This document shows, piece by piece, positions 9,035 through 18,796 of a stretch of 64,000 nt of DNA. Numbering within the stretch: position 1 is the first letter of the stretch; the number at the start of each line of letters is the position of its first letter. The position numbers and the translations under genes were made by a program. Below the pieces are notes generated by a model, which saw only the letters and a list, made by a program, of their open reading frames with translations, was not told the DNA's origin and did no database searches. Source of the stretch: Paenibacillus_E qinlingensis (GTDB lineage: Bacteria > Bacillota > Bacilli > Paenibacillales > NBRC-103111); assembly GCF_028746185.1 (NCBI RefSeq), contig NZ_JAQIVH010000003.1, positions 558,001 through 622,000 of the forward strand, read 5' to 3'.

Positions 9035-9156
9035 TCATTACCAAAAATTTGAACATCAAGAATACAAAAAGTTGAATTGTAAGAAGCGGGATAGATGTTA
9101 CAATGTGGTATAATCGATGGAATTTTATTTGGAGCAAAAGGGGAAGTTGGGATGGC

Positions 9157-10974
9157 ATGATCAGATGGCTATTTATTAATCGGAGCATACGTACCAAAAT
9201 TGTTTGGAGCAGTGTCCTGATTTCCTTGATCCCTATGCTGGTACTCTCCATGATTTTTTATAAATCAAGCACGCAGTCTTTGGAAAATTCGATGTTCCGA
9301 AGCTCAGACCAGAATGCGGAGTATTTATCGGGGTATCTAGATCAATATTTTAGCAATATATCTTCTTCTGCTCTGCAAATATATGGTTTTGAACGCATTC
9401 TAAATCTCATGGAGCATGGGGCTAATTATAATGATGCCGACATCATATTGCTCAGAGAATCCATTAAAAATTATAATTTGCTCATTCAAAATAAAAATAA
9501 AGACATTATTAAGATTATGATTTTTGGCAAAGAAAACAAGTTAGAAGATTCTTGGTCAAGAGCAGCTAGCTACGAGTCTGTCAAAATAGATCAGAGCATT
9601 CCTCATTACAAGGAGATGCTCGATTTGCCATTTCAGCAAGCGCTCATGTTTACGTATAAAGACGCAACCTTACAACAGGATTTCTTCGTGTATTCAATTC
9701 CAATTTATGATCCATTCTACCGAACGAAGTTCGGTACGCTCATTTTCTATATCCAGAGCAAGGAATTAGGCAAAATGATTGAAGCGAACAATCATTCACC
9801 GAATGTCATCGTATTGCAGAATGCCAGCGGCGAGCCCTTTTATCAGACCAATGGCCAATATGCTGAGATCGTACCGAAATACGAAAAACCGGAGTTCAAC
9901 TCGCAAAATAATCCTAAGGACATCCAGTTTATGAAGAAGAAAGATTTACTTGTCGGTACATCCCACCTCAATTATGGCAATATTGCGCTTTCGATCATAT
10001 ATCCGAACCCTGAACTGGAACAGAACCGCAGGAACATTCTGCTTACGACTGTTGTGGCGTTTATTTTCGTAATGCTGAGTATTTCACTGCTTTCAATTCT
10101 CGCGCAGCATTTCATTACCCGACCCATCAAGCTGCTGGGAAAAGCGATGAAAGCTGTTCGCAAAGGCAATTTTCATGTCAGTCTTCAGCAGAATACCAAT
10201 TATCGCGATGATATCTCGGAGCTAACGAGTAATTTTAACTTCATGACGGATAAAATCCGCGAGCTAATTGAATCCAAATACGAAATGCAGCTACGCAATA
10301 AAGAAGCGCAGATTCTTGCATTGCAAATGCAGATTAATCCGCATTTTTTATACAACACGCTTCAGACGATTGGTGGGAAGGCTGTACTGATAGACGAATA
10401 TGAAATTCACGAAATGTGCCGTGCTTTAGGCGATATGTTCCGTTATAGCTTCTATGAAGGCAATGTTGCATCGACGATAGGTCAAGAGCTTGCGCACGTG
10501 AATAACTACTTGTACATCCAACAGCTTCGCTTTGAGGAGACGCTGCAGATTGAGTTCGACGTTGCGGCTGATCTGATGGACTGTGCCATTATTCGATTCG
10601 TCATGCAGCCAATTATAGAGAATGTCATTGTACACGCGTTTAGCAAGCGGGAGGAGGAGCAGTCTCTTCGGATTGGCTTGAGCGTGCGGCGGGAAGCGGA
10701 TTCCGTTGTACTGACGGTCCAAGATAACGGACCTGGTATTGATACCGAAAAGCTGCTTGCGCTGCGGTCATCGTTTGAGAATAAATCGTCTGACGTCTTC
10801 TACGGTGTATCGATCGGGCTCAAGAACGTTCATGAACGAATAAGACTGGTTTATGGAGCACCTTTTGGCCTAGACATCGAGAGTGAGATGGGCATCGGGA
10901 CGACGATTCGTATCCGAATTCCTTACAATCATAATGGAGGTGACAGCTTTGTACAAAGTAATGGTCGTGGATGA
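9157..10974 (+). CDS. YesM-like sensor histidine kinase
   Basis: The protein has a transmembrane segment at about residues 12-32, an extracellular region of about 260 residues, a second membrane segment near 293-318, a HAMP domain (TRPIKLLGKAMKAVRKGNF) and a His_kinase (LytS/YesM type) core: QINPHFLYNTLQTIGG with the phospho-acceptor His396, N-box PIIENVIVHAF and G-box GPGIDTEK. I chose the ATG at 9157 over the upstream TTG/ATG frame start at 9103 because MIRWLFINRSIRTKIV is the typical family N-terminus and AAAAGGGGAAG lies upstream. It overlaps the regulator gene, its obvious partner. Together they should sense an extracellular sugar or its binding protein and control the neighbouring importer. 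Confidence 0.88.
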   Translation: MIRWLFINRSIRTKIVWSSVLISLIPMLVLSMIFYKSSTQSLENSMFRSSDQNAEYLSGYLDQYFSNISSSALQIYGFERILNLMEHGANYNDADIILLRESIKNYNLLIQNKNKDIIKIMIFGKENKLEDSWSRAASYESVKIDQSIPHYKEMLDLPFQQALMFTYKDATLQQDFFVYSIPIYDPFYRTKFGTLIFYIQSKELGKMIEANNHSPNVIVLQNASGEPFYQTNGQYAEIVPKYEKPEFNSQNNPKDIQFMKKKDLLVGTSHLNYGNIALSIIYPNPELEQNRRNILLTTVVAFIFVMLSISLLSILAQHFITRPIKLLGKAMKAVRKGNFHVSLQQNTNYRDDISELTSNFNFMTDKIRELIESKYEMQLRNKEAQILALQMQINPHFLYNTLQTIGGKAVLIDEYEIHEMCRALGDMFRYSFYEGNVASTIGQELAHVNNYLYIQQLRFEETLQIEFDVAADLMDCAIIRFVMQPIIENVIVHAFSKREEEQSLRIGLSVRREADSVVLTVQDNGPGIDTEKLLALRSSFENKSSDVFYGVSIGLKNVHERIRLVYGAPFGLDIESEMGIGTTIRIRIPYNHNGGDSFVQSNGRG

Positions 10975-12556
10975 TGAATCGTTGGGAAGGAAATCTGTTT
11001 GTAAAATGATTAGTGAGCTTGTTCTGGATGTGGAGGTTATTGCAGAAGCGCGGCATGGCGAAGAAGCGTTGGAGCTTATTCGGATTAGCAAGCCTCACAT
11101 TATTGTAACGGATATGAACATGCCAGTCATGAACGGTCAACAGTTTCTCGAAGCTTTGTACACGAACTATGCTGAGATTAAGGTGATCGTCATTAGCGGC
11201 TATTCCCAATATGAATATATGAAAGCTGCAGTCACTTATCAGGCTTGCGAATATGTGCTGAAGCCGGTCTCCTTGTCGGATTTGAAGGGGGCTTTAGTGA
11301 AGGCCATGGAGGCCAGTCACAACCATTTGACACTGCAGCAGCAAAAGAAATTCACGCAAGACATGTGGCAACTCCGCAGAGAGGTGTTCCTGGGGCATGT
11401 GACCAGCCGGCGTATCACGAATGTGGCTGATATTCAGTCCCAAGCGGAAGAACTTTCACTTTCCTGCGTTAGAGGCAGTTTTAGATTAGTAGTCTGTATG
11501 TTTCGGAAATTCCATGACATTTCCACAATGAAATTTCATGGCAATGCAGATTTGTTAATGTACAGCATCGAAAATATCTTGCCCGAAGTCCTCACCTCAA
11601 CCGGTCAGGACGTTGCTCCGTACATCTACAAATCAGACGACAGAATGAGTCTTTGTTTGTATGTACCTGATTCTGCCTACGATGAGTCACAGATCCAAGA
11701 TTTGCTCACTTCCTTTCATAACGCGATAAATCAGATGCTGCAGCTAGATGTGGTCGCTGGTTTAAGCGGTCTGTTCAGTACGTTGGAGCGTTTGCCGGAT
11801 GCTTTTGACACAGCCAATGAGCAACTGAGAAACAATGTGCTTCATGCGACCTGTTTCTCGCTGAGCTCTCCAGAACAAGCAACATCATCGACACCTGCTG
11901 GGTCGGAGTTGTTAACGGTATTTGAGCTGAAGACCCTGCAGCAAGCGCTTGCAGCAGGGAATGGGGGCGAGTGTCGCGAACTGCTGCGGAATTTTCTGCA
12001 CAAAGCGGAAAAACGGAGTGGACTGACCATACGTGAGGGGCAGCGGACACTTAAAAAGCTAACAGAGATAGCCGCTGCTGAAATGACAGAAATGGCTCTT
12101 GCGTATCCGCAGCTTTTTGATGCTCGATCGGTTACTAGTGTCGTGGATGACAGTCAGTTCAACCACTTTCTGGCACAGTTCACGGATGCTATGGAGGAAT
12201 ATCATGCGAGCAAGGGTACGGCCCCGTCTGTTCATTCCATACACGAGATTGCTGCTTATTTGGATACGTATTATTTTGAAGACATCAGTCTGATCGACAT
12301 TGCCACACGCTTTCATCTGGATCCAAGTTACCTGAGTAAGCAATTTAAATCCGTGACCTCTGAGAATTTTATCGAGTATGTGACGCGTAAGCGGATGGAA
12401 AAATCTTGTGAGCTGCTCCATGCGTCCGAATATAAAATTAACGAAATTTCCGAGCTTGTGGGTTATGAGAATCAACGTTACTTTAGTCAAGTATTCAAAA
12501 AGTTCACGGGACAAACGCCTTCGGAATACCGAGAGAAGTATACGGCGAAGACGTAA
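10949..12556 (+). CDS. YesN-like response regulator with AraC DNA-binding domain
   Basis: A receiver domain (VMVVDDESLG; phospho-acceptor Asp55 in VTDMNMPVMNG) is joined through a long middle region to a C-terminal AraC double helix-turn-helix (IDIATRFHLDPSYLSKQF; KFTGQTPSEYREKY). I place the start at TTG 10949: GGAGG lies eight bases upstream and the receiver begins at once. The ATG at 10934 and the longer frame from 10883 have no such support. The gene overlaps the kinase by 26 bp, implying translational coupling. It is expected to activate the binding protein-permease-glycosidase operon that follows at 12682. Confidence 0.9.
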   Translation: MYKVMVVDDESLGRKSVCKMISELVLDVEVIAEARHGEEALELIRISKPHIIVTDMNMPVMNGQQFLEALYTNYAEIKVIVISGYSQYEYMKAAVTYQACEYVLKPVSLSDLKGALVKAMEASHNHLTLQQQKKFTQDMWQLRREVFLGHVTSRRITNVADIQSQAEELSLSCVRGSFRLVVCMFRKFHDISTMKFHGNADLLMYSIENILPEVLTSTGQDVAPYIYKSDDRMSLCLYVPDSAYDESQIQDLLTSFHNAINQMLQLDVVAGLSGLFSTLERLPDAFDTANEQLRNNVLHATCFSLSSPEQATSSTPAGSELLTVFELKTLQQALAAGNGGECRELLRNFLHKAEKRSGLTIREGQRTLKKLTEIAAAEMTEMALAYPQLFDARSVTSVVDDSQFNHFLAQFTDAMEEYHASKGTAPSVHSIHEIAAYLDTYYFEDISLIDIATRFHLDPSYLSKQFKSVTSENFIEYVTRKRMEKSCELLHASEYKINEISELVGYENQRYFSQVFKKFTGQTPSEYREKYTAKT

Positions 12557-12681
12557 TACCAAAATTTTGAACATCAGAACGACAATTTATTTTATTACGA
12601 TTCCTTCTTTCTACGGGTAAGATAGGATTCAGAACGAGAGCTCACAGTTCTAAACCGAAAACGAGGAAGAGGGGTAAAGAT

Positions 12682-14010
12682 ATGAAAAAGATGGCAAGTG
12701 CAGGTGTTTCGGCAACGATGGTGGCCCTTTTATTATCAGCTTGCGGCAGCGACGGCACTGCGACAAGTACGGCAACGCCAGCTGCAAGCAGCGAGAATAA
12801 ACCTGCTGCTACGGCAACGGCAAAAGTAGAGAAGCCTGTAACAATTTCCTTTATGCATTTCAAAAGTGATGTCACGGACGGTGTAGCCAAAATCGTCGAG
12901 CAGTTCGAAAAGCAAAACCCTAACATTAAGGTCGAGGTTCAGCCTGTTAAATATGATGATTACTACACGTTACTCAAAACGAAAATAGCTAGCGGCGACA
13001 TCGTAGACGTATTTACGTTAAATGCAGGAAGCAATACAAAGCTGCTGCATGACGGCGGGTATCTCGAAGATTTGACGGGGAAAGATTTCATGTCCAACTT
13101 CGATCCGAGCATACTGAAAGCGCAAGCGACCGACGGCAAAAACTATATTATGCCAGTTAACGCTACACCGATTGCCGTATTTTATAACAAGAAAATATTC
13201 AGTGATCTCGGGCTCCAAGTTCCTAGAACGTACGATGCGATGATTGCTGCAGCCAAAAAAATAAAGGAAGCGGGCAAAACTCCTTTCGCCCTTGGCTGGA
13301 AGGACAACTGGACGTTAGCCATGTGGTTGAGCCGAGATCTGCCGAGTAACACGGTCTTGGTCGAGAAACAAGCGGACTTCTTCACCAAAGTGGAAAAGGG
13401 CACAGCGAAATTCGCTGACAACCCTGCGTCCAAAACGGTTATCGCACATGCACAAGAGTTGTTTGACCTTGGTAACAAGGATCAGCTTGGTGTCGATTAT
13501 AACGGTGTTGTTGACCTCTTCTCCAAAGGCGACGTTGGTATGATGTACATGGGTACATGGCCATTAGCGGATATTCAGAAGAAAAATCCGGAATTGTATA
13601 AAACAGGCATTGGCTACTTCCCGTATCCGTTCAGCAATGATGAAAGCTTGAATAAGCTTGAATTCAACCCTGATGCCTCTCTTGCCGTGAACAGCAAATC
13701 AGCGAATAAAGAAGCAGCGTTGAAATTCCTTTCATTCATGGCCAGCAAAGAAGGCGGAGATGCCTGGGTGAAAAATATTAACTCGCTTAGCTTTGTCAAA
13801 GGCGCGTCAACAGACATCGCGCCAGCGGTTAATGATCTTAAGCCGTATTTTGATAAAGGATTAACCTATGATTCTCAATCCTTTATTACCTCGACAATTG
13901 ATTGGAACTCACAATTTACACAATATGTTCAAAAGGTGTTTTTCAAGAAAGCAACGCCTGAACAAATCATTAAGGATCTCGATGACTGGGTTGCCAAAAA
14001 CCACAAATAA
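12682..14010 (+). CDS. Sugar-binding lipoprotein of an ABC importer (alpha-galactoside locus)
   Basis: This 442-residue family 1 solute-binding protein has a lipoprotein signal with lipobox LLSAC (Cys21), an Ala/Thr-rich linker, then the mature fold (VTISFMHFKSDVTDG, YDDYYTLLKTKIASGDIVD, YMGTWPLADIQ). It captures the oligosaccharide outside the cell and delivers it to the MalF/MalG-like permeases encoded directly downstream. The ATP-hydrolysing subunit is not in the window; a shared MsmX-type ATPase elsewhere is usual for this transporter class. An AGAGGGG ribosome site precedes the ATG. The hairpin between this gene and the permeases would let it be made in excess. Confidence 0.92.
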   Translation: MKKMASAGVSATMVALLLSACGSDGTATSTATPAASSENKPAATATAKVEKPVTISFMHFKSDVTDGVAKIVEQFEKQNPNIKVEVQPVKYDDYYTLLKTKIASGDIVDVFTLNAGSNTKLLHDGGYLEDLTGKDFMSNFDPSILKAQATDGKNYIMPVNATPIAVFYNKKIFSDLGLQVPRTYDAMIAAAKKIKEAGKTPFALGWKDNWTLAMWLSRDLPSNTVLVEKQADFFTKVEKGTAKFADNPASKTVIAHAQELFDLGNKDQLGVDYNGVVDLFSKGDVGMMYMGTWPLADIQKKNPELYKTGIGYFPYPFSNDESLNKLEFNPDASLAVNSKSANKEAALKFLSFMASKEGGDAWVKNINSLSFVKGASTDIAPAVNDLKPYFDKGLTYDSQSFITSTIDWNSQFTQYVQKVFFKKATPEQIIKDLDDWVAKNHK

Positions 14011-14020
14011 CGAAAGCGTT

Positions 14021-14052
14021 ATAAAGGCATAGGCTTCTGCCTATGCCTTTAT
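14021..14052 (+). terminator. Intra-operon stem-loop between binding protein and permease genes
   Basis: ATAAAGGCATAGGC and GCCTATGCCTTTAT form a perfect 14-bp stem with a 4-nt loop 11 bases after the stop codon. There is no T-run, so it is better read as a transcript stabiliser or partial attenuator that raises binding-protein mRNA relative to the permeases. Confidence 0.75.
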
Positions 14053-14073
14053 TCATGAGAAAGGGAATAACTT

Positions 14074-14952
14074 ATGGGAAATATGAAACGAATGATCCGT
14101 GGTGAGTTCTGGTATGTTCTGTTCCTTATTCCGGGTATTCTGTTATTTACGTTAGCAGTTCTCATTCCATTTGTGATAGGCACGCGGTATTCCTTCACAA
14201 GTTGGGACGGTGTTTCACGTAAGCTGACGTATATTGGCTGGGAAAATTACGTGCATGCTTTTCAAGACTCGGATGTATGGGCCGCGCTTGGAAATACGTT
14301 TAAATATGCATTTATTTTAATGGTACTGGTGAATGTGCTATCTCTTCTACTGGCATTGCTTCTGGATTCTTATTTGAAGTTTAAGAACGTGTTTCGGACG
14401 ATTTTCTTCCTGCCGAGCATTCTCTCTGTTGTATTATCTGCATTTATTTGGAAATACAATTTCAGCACAGGTTTTCCCAAATTGCTGGCCATATTCGGAT
14501 TAGATGTGACCAGTCCACTTGGTAATCCGGATCATGCTTTGTTCGGATTGATTCTTGTAGCCCTGTGGCAGGGCGTGGGAGCACCTATGATTATCTATAT
14601 CGCTGGTTTACAGGGAATTCCGAGCGAGCTTGTAGAGAGTGCGAAAATGGACGGGGCTGGAGTAGGCCGAGCATTCTGGCATGTGACATTACCGCTGCTT
14701 GCGCCCTCGATTACGATCAATCTGCTGCTCGTGTTGACGGGTTCACTCAAAGTGTTTGATCTCGTTTGGGTAACCACGCAGGGAGGGCCGGGCTTTGCTA
14801 CGGAGGTCATTACAACGTTTGTCTATAAAACAGCGTTTAACTCCTTTAAAGCAGGTTATGGCATGGCGTTATCGATGATTTTCTTCGTCATTTTGGTCAT
14901 CGTCACGATTGTGCAATTATCCATTTTCAGAAGACGGGAAGTGGAAATGTAA
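14074..14952 (+). CDS. Sugar ABC transporter permease (MalF/UgpA type)
   Basis: The 292-residue integral membrane protein has about six hydrophobic segments, starting with VLFLIPGILLFTLAVLIPFV. The cytoplasmic EAA loop that docks on the ATPase is seen as ELVESAKMDGAGVGRAFWHV about 90 residues from the C-terminus. The C-terminal part SLKVFDLVWVTTQGGPGFAT is characteristic of the first permease of this family. The stop codon overlaps the start of the second permease (TAATG), so translation is coupled. It forms the channel with the next product for uptake of the ligand captured by the upstream lipoprotein. Confidence 0.92.
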   Translation: MGNMKRMIRGEFWYVLFLIPGILLFTLAVLIPFVIGTRYSFTSWDGVSRKLTYIGWENYVHAFQDSDVWAALGNTFKYAFILMVLVNVLSLLLALLLDSYLKFKNVFRTIFFLPSILSVVLSAFIWKYNFSTGFPKLLAIFGLDVTSPLGNPDHALFGLILVALWQGVGAPMIIYIAGLQGIPSELVESAKMDGAGVGRAFWHVTLPLLAPSITINLLLVLTGSLKVFDLVWVTTQGGPGFATEVITTFVYKTAFNSFKAGYGMALSMIFFVILVIVTIVQLSIFRRREVEM

Positions 14953-15770
14953 TGAAAATAACGCGATACAGCACGTTCGCTGCGATTGCAATTCTAGCTA
15001 TTCTGTTTGTGTTTCCGATGTATGTCGCATTACTGATGTCGCTCAAAACAGCGAAGCAAACCTTCGATTCCTTTTATTCGCTTCCGACAAGCTTGAATTT
15101 TGCGAATTACACGCATGCGTGGAGTACATCCAAGTATCCCGCAGCACTGTTAAACAGCTTAGCTGTAACGGCCATCTCCGTTACGCTGATTATCTTCGCT
15201 TCAGCACTGGCTGGGTATGCCATAGCGCGTAGAAATAAGCCGTTTTATAGCTTTATCTTTATTTTGTTCCTCTCGGGTATGATGGTCCCTTTTCAAGTCA
15301 TTATGCTGCCATTGTATCAAATTGGAAAATCATTTCATCTTGTAAATTCACATTGGGGGCTAGCGCTGATCTACGGCGGTTTCGGTGTGCAGATGGGCGT
15401 ACTGTTTTACACAGGTTTCGTGAAAGGAATTTCGCGTGAAATTGAGGAAGCCGCTAGGATAGATGGCTGTTCGACACCAGGTATTTTTATCCGCGTTGTG
15501 ATGCCATTGCTCAAACCGGTTACAGCTACGGTTCTCGTACTTAATGTGTTGTACATTTGGAACGATTTCTTACTTCCACTACTCTACCTACAAGATAAAA
15601 ATTACCGCACGATTCCACTGCAGCAGTACTTTTTCTTTGGTCAATACAGCAGTGACTTAAATCTGGCTTTTGCTTACGCGGTTATGGGAATGATTCCGAT
15701 TATCATTTTTTTCTTGTTCATGCAGAGATTCATCATTAAAGGGATTGCCGCTGGCGCGATCAAAGGATAG
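14952..15770 (+). CDS. Sugar ABC transporter permease (MalG/UgpE type)
   Basis: This 272-residue membrane protein is the partner permease: an N-terminal membrane segment, five more hydrophobic stretches, the EAA loop EIEEAARIDGCSTPGIFIRV, and the family-typical C-terminal region containing WNDFLLPLLYLQD and FIIKGIAAGAIKG. Its ATG shares one base with the stop of the preceding permease. It is followed after 18 bases by the alpha-galactosidase gene, consistent with an operon that imports and then hydrolyses an alpha-galactoside such as melibiose or raffinose-family sugars; the exact substrate is inferred from the enzyme. Confidence 0.92.
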   Translation: MKITRYSTFAAIAILAILFVFPMYVALLMSLKTAKQTFDSFYSLPTSLNFANYTHAWSTSKYPAALLNSLAVTAISVTLIIFASALAGYAIARRNKPFYSFIFILFLSGMMVPFQVIMLPLYQIGKSFHLVNSHWGLALIYGGFGVQMGVLFYTGFVKGISREIEEAARIDGCSTPGIFIRVVMPLLKPVTATVLVLNVLYIWNDFLLPLLYLQDKNYRTIPLQQYFFFGQYSSDLNLAFAYAVMGMIPIIIFFLFMQRFIIKGIAAGAIKG

Positions 15771-15788
15771 TACAAGGAGGCAATTGAG

Positions 15789-17900
15789 GTGCCTATAACC
15801 TATTTGGAAAAAGAAAACATCTTCGAAATTCGCACCGCTCAATCATCGTATGTGTTTGGGATCAATGAGAAAGGTACGATTCAGCATTTGTATTGGGGAG
15901 ACCATATTGAGGCTTCGGAGTGCGGATATCTACTGGTGGGCAGGTTACACAGCTCCTTCGACGCGGAAATCGATCGGGAGACGGAGGAGTATGGAGGATG
16001 GGGCGGATGCAATTATGCGGAGCCAGCGTTGAAAGTTTCGTTTGCAGACGGTGTACGGGACTTGAGGTTGGGGTATAAAAGTTACCGAATTGTAAGCGAA
16101 AATGAAATTGTAATTCGCATGGCAGATGCCTACTATCCGTTATTTGTAGATGTTCATTACAAGGTCTTGCCCGCTTATGATCTCATTGAGCGATATGTGC
16201 AAGTGCATAATGGGCTGAACGAGTCCGTTCGCATAGAGCAGATCATGGCGGCTGTTTGGACGGTACAGGCTCTGCCTGATTACCGCATGACGCATGTGAC
16301 AGGTCGCTGGGCAGGTGAATATCAATTAAGATCGACAGTCTTATCCGAAGGGAAAAAGGTGCTGGAATCACGCAGAGGCTTCACGGGCCCACACGCTAAT
16401 CCATGGTTCGCCATTGATAATGGACAAGCGGACGAAACATCGGGGCGCGTTTGGTTCGGAGCTCTTGGTTGGAGCGGAAACTGGAAAATCGTTGCCGAGA
16501 AAACGACATTCGGGCATGTGCGAATTGTTGGAGGCGTGAACGATTTTGACAGCTCCTTTGTGCTCGCACCGGGGGAAGTATATGCTTCTCCTGTATTTGT
16601 CGGCGGATTCACATCTGGTGGATTCGGTCAGATGAGCCGTAATCTGCACCAGTATCAGAATGATTATGTGCTGCCCACAAGTAAGCTGCGCAAAGTGCTG
16701 TACAATTCGTGGGAGGCGACGGAATTCGCTGTAACTGTGGAAGGGCAAAAGGAGCTGGCCCAGCAGGCAGCTCGTTTAGGTGTGGAGCGTTTTGTTGTCG
16801 ACGACGGCTGGTTCGGCGAGCGCCATAGCGACCGAGCGGGCTTAGGCGACTGGTATGTCAATGCAGAGAAATTCCCCAACGGTCTTGAGGAGTTAATCGA
16901 CCACGTAAAGGGACTAGGCATGGAATTCGGGTTATGGGTCGAGCCGGAGTCTGTCAATCCGGATAGCGACTTGTTCCGAGCACATCCGGAATGGGTGTAT
17001 CAATTCCCGACACGCGAAGGTACGCAGCTGCGCAATCAATTATTGTTGAACTTGGGGCTGCCAGAAGTAAAACAATTTGTCCTCCATTTCATGACGACCT
17101 TACTTACAAAGTATGATATCCGGTTTATCAAATGGGATATGAACCGAACCGTGACAGAGCCAGGCACGATGGCCTCATGTCAGGATGCTGATGGCTCTAT
17201 GTGGATCAAACATGTCCATCACTTGTATGACATTTGGTCTGAACTCAGGGGACGCTTCCCCCATGTGGAATTTGAGACTTGCGCGGGCGGCGGTGCGAGA
17301 ATTGATCTAGGCATTCTCCGCTATGCCGATCAAGCATGGATTAGTGATAACACGGATGCCCGCGACCGTTTATCCATTCAGGAGGGGTTCTCCTACGCCT
17401 ACAGTCCTTCTGTCATGATGTGTTGGGTGACGGAATCACCACATGGCTTTAACGGCAGGAGTCTTCCCCTATCCTATCGATTCCATAGCGCAATGATGGG
17501 CGGTTTAGGCATTGGGGCGAACATCAGCAAATGGTCGACGGAAGAATTGGATGAAGCGAAGAGATATGTGGAGCTATATAAGGAGATTAGGCCTGTTATT
17601 CTCAATGGTGATTTGTATCGGCTGTCATCATTGCGAGATTCAAATGTAGCGGCTTATCAGTATAACAGTACGGAACGGAATGAGAGCATTGTTTTTACAT
17701 TCTTGCAATCGCAGCATTTTGGCTCTGAAGTGCGGCATTTGCTTCTACAGGACCTTGTGTCTCATGCCGCCTACGCGGTGACTATAGATGAAGGTGAACC
17801 CTTTGTCCGTCATGGCTCAACACTCATGAATCTCGGCCTTGCTGTAAGCTTGCGTGGTGATTATAAAAGTTTAATGATCCGTATTAAACGATTAGATTAG
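15789..17900 (+). CDS. Alpha-galactosidase, glycoside hydrolase family 36
   Basis: The 703-residue protein is of canonical GH36 length. It carries NSWEATEF, VVDDGWFGERHSDRAGLGDW, GLWVEPESVNPDSDL, the nucleophile motif FIKWDMNR (Asp450) and the acid/base motif CAGGGARIDLG...WISDNTDARDR (Asp520). These are the complete catalytic signatures of bacterial alpha-galactosidases of the AgaA/RafA/MelA-GH36 group, which cut terminal alpha-1,6-galactosyl residues in the cytoplasm. The start is GTG at 15789 with AAGGAGG eight bases upstream; the first residues PITYLEKENIFEIRT fit the family. It ends the operon with a clear terminator. It differs from the other GH36-like enzyme at 3725, which lacks the second motif. 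Confidence 0.95.
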   Translation: MPITYLEKENIFEIRTAQSSYVFGINEKGTIQHLYWGDHIEASECGYLLVGRLHSSFDAEIDRETEEYGGWGGCNYAEPALKVSFADGVRDLRLGYKSYRIVSENEIVIRMADAYYPLFVDVHYKVLPAYDLIERYVQVHNGLNESVRIEQIMAAVWTVQALPDYRMTHVTGRWAGEYQLRSTVLSEGKKVLESRRGFTGPHANPWFAIDNGQADETSGRVWFGALGWSGNWKIVAEKTTFGHVRIVGGVNDFDSSFVLAPGEVYASPVFVGGFTSGGFGQMSRNLHQYQNDYVLPTSKLRKVLYNSWEATEFAVTVEGQKELAQQAARLGVERFVVDDGWFGERHSDRAGLGDWYVNAEKFPNGLEELIDHVKGLGMEFGLWVEPESVNPDSDLFRAHPEWVYQFPTREGTQLRNQLLLNLGLPEVKQFVLHFMTTLLTKYDIRFIKWDMNRTVTEPGTMASCQDADGSMWIKHVHHLYDIWSELRGRFPHVEFETCAGGGARIDLGILRYADQAWISDNTDARDRLSIQEGFSYAYSPSVMMCWVTESPHGFNGRSLPLSYRFHSAMMGGLGIGANISKWSTEELDEAKRYVELYKEIRPVILNGDLYRLSSLRDSNVAAYQYNSTERNESIVFTFLQSQHFGSEVRHLLLQDLVSHAAYAVTIDEGEPFVRHGSTLMNLGLAVSLRGDYKSLMIRIKRLD

Positions 17901-17910
17901 TTAGAAGAGA

Positions 17911-17936
17911 AGCCCGCATGATGCGGGCTTTTTTAT
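17911..17936 (+). terminator. Rho-independent terminator of the alpha-galactosidase operon
   Basis: AGCCCGCA / TGCGGGCT forms an 8-bp GC-rich stem with a 3-nt loop, followed by six T residues. Confidence 0.92.
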
Positions 17937-17947
17937 GTTCTGCCTAG

Positions 17948-18796
17948 CTATGTCAAAACAGCTGACTGCCGATATCGCAGCGGGGTCATTTTTGTCATTT
18001 GACGGAACACACGTCCGAATTGCACGAGGGAACCGAAACCGACTTGCTCTGCGATCACGATGACTTTGAGCCTCGTCGTAGCCAGCAGCCTCTGAGCTTC
18101 TTGTACACGAACGAGATTCACATATTCAACCAATGAAAATCCTGTGATTTCCTTAAACATCCGGCTCAAATAAGCAGAGCTGATTTCGAATCGTTCTGCA
18201 AGCTCCTCAAGTCGCATCGGTTCAGCGAAATGGTCGTTTATAAACCGTACAATCGTGGATATTTTCCGGTGAAGGGGAGATACGTGCTCGGGTGAAGTGA
18301 CGGGATGTATGCGAACGAAACGTGCCGTGAATAACAACAACTCGATTAAAAAGTGCGTTATGGCAAAAGTTTGCCCCATCGCAGGCTCCTTGGCCTCATG
18401 AATTAACTTGCCTAGCATCTCTTCAACAAGTCGCCGAGTAGGCAGATCGAGCCGCAATACAGGCGTATCATGCGTGAAAGCATCCAGTAAGAAAGGTGCT
18501 GCTTCTTTCGTGTTTTCCAATAGGCTGTCGCTAAAATTAATGACGACTCTCGCATGACCGAGTTTATCTGAATCGGAAGTGGCATGAAGTTCACGTCGAT
18601 TGATGAGAACCAAATCTCCTGGAAGAATGAGATAGGAACGATCGCGTATGAAATACATGCGTTCTCCCTCGTATAAATAATAGAGTTCATACATATCATG
18701 CATGTGCTGAGTTCTCTCGAAAGGGCCAGTGCGATGAATATGCTGGATGTAGAAAGGGCCTTCATCTTCATTGCCGAAGGTGACGGTACGTGACAT
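17948..18796 (-). CDS. AraC-family transcriptional regulator with cupin sensor domain
   Basis: The 282-residue protein has an N-terminal AraC-binding (cupin) domain with the metal/sugar-pocket-like HMHDMYELYYLYEGE, and a C-terminal pair of helix-turn-helix motifs (LEELAERFEISSAYLSRMF; VIAEQVGFGSLVQFGRVF). The track frame could start at 18841, but the ATG at 18796 has AAGGAG eight bases upstream. It is convergent with the alpha-galactosidase operon and divergent from the uxaE-like gene, whose promoter region it shares. It is a plausible controller of the uronate gene, the galactoside operon or both; the sequence does not decide. Confidence 0.88.
   Translation of the reverse strand: MSRTVTFGNEDEGPFYIQHIHRTGPFERTQHMHDMYELYYLYEGERMYFIRDRSYLILPGDLVLINRRELHATSDSDKLGHARVVINFSDSLLENTKEAAPFLLDAFTHDTPVLRLDLPTRRLVEEMLGKLIHEAKEPAMGQTFAITHFLIELLLFTARFVRIHPVTSPEHVSPLHRKISTIVRFINDHFAEPMRLEELAERFEISSAYLSRMFKEITGFSLVEYVNLVRVQEAQRLLATTRLKVIVIAEQVGFGSLVQFGRVFRQMTKMTPLRYRQSAVLT

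Noticed and set aside
10820..11209. Minus-strand frame of 129 codons across the kinase-regulator junction
   Set aside because: It is antisense to two well-supported, conserved genes and has no family features.
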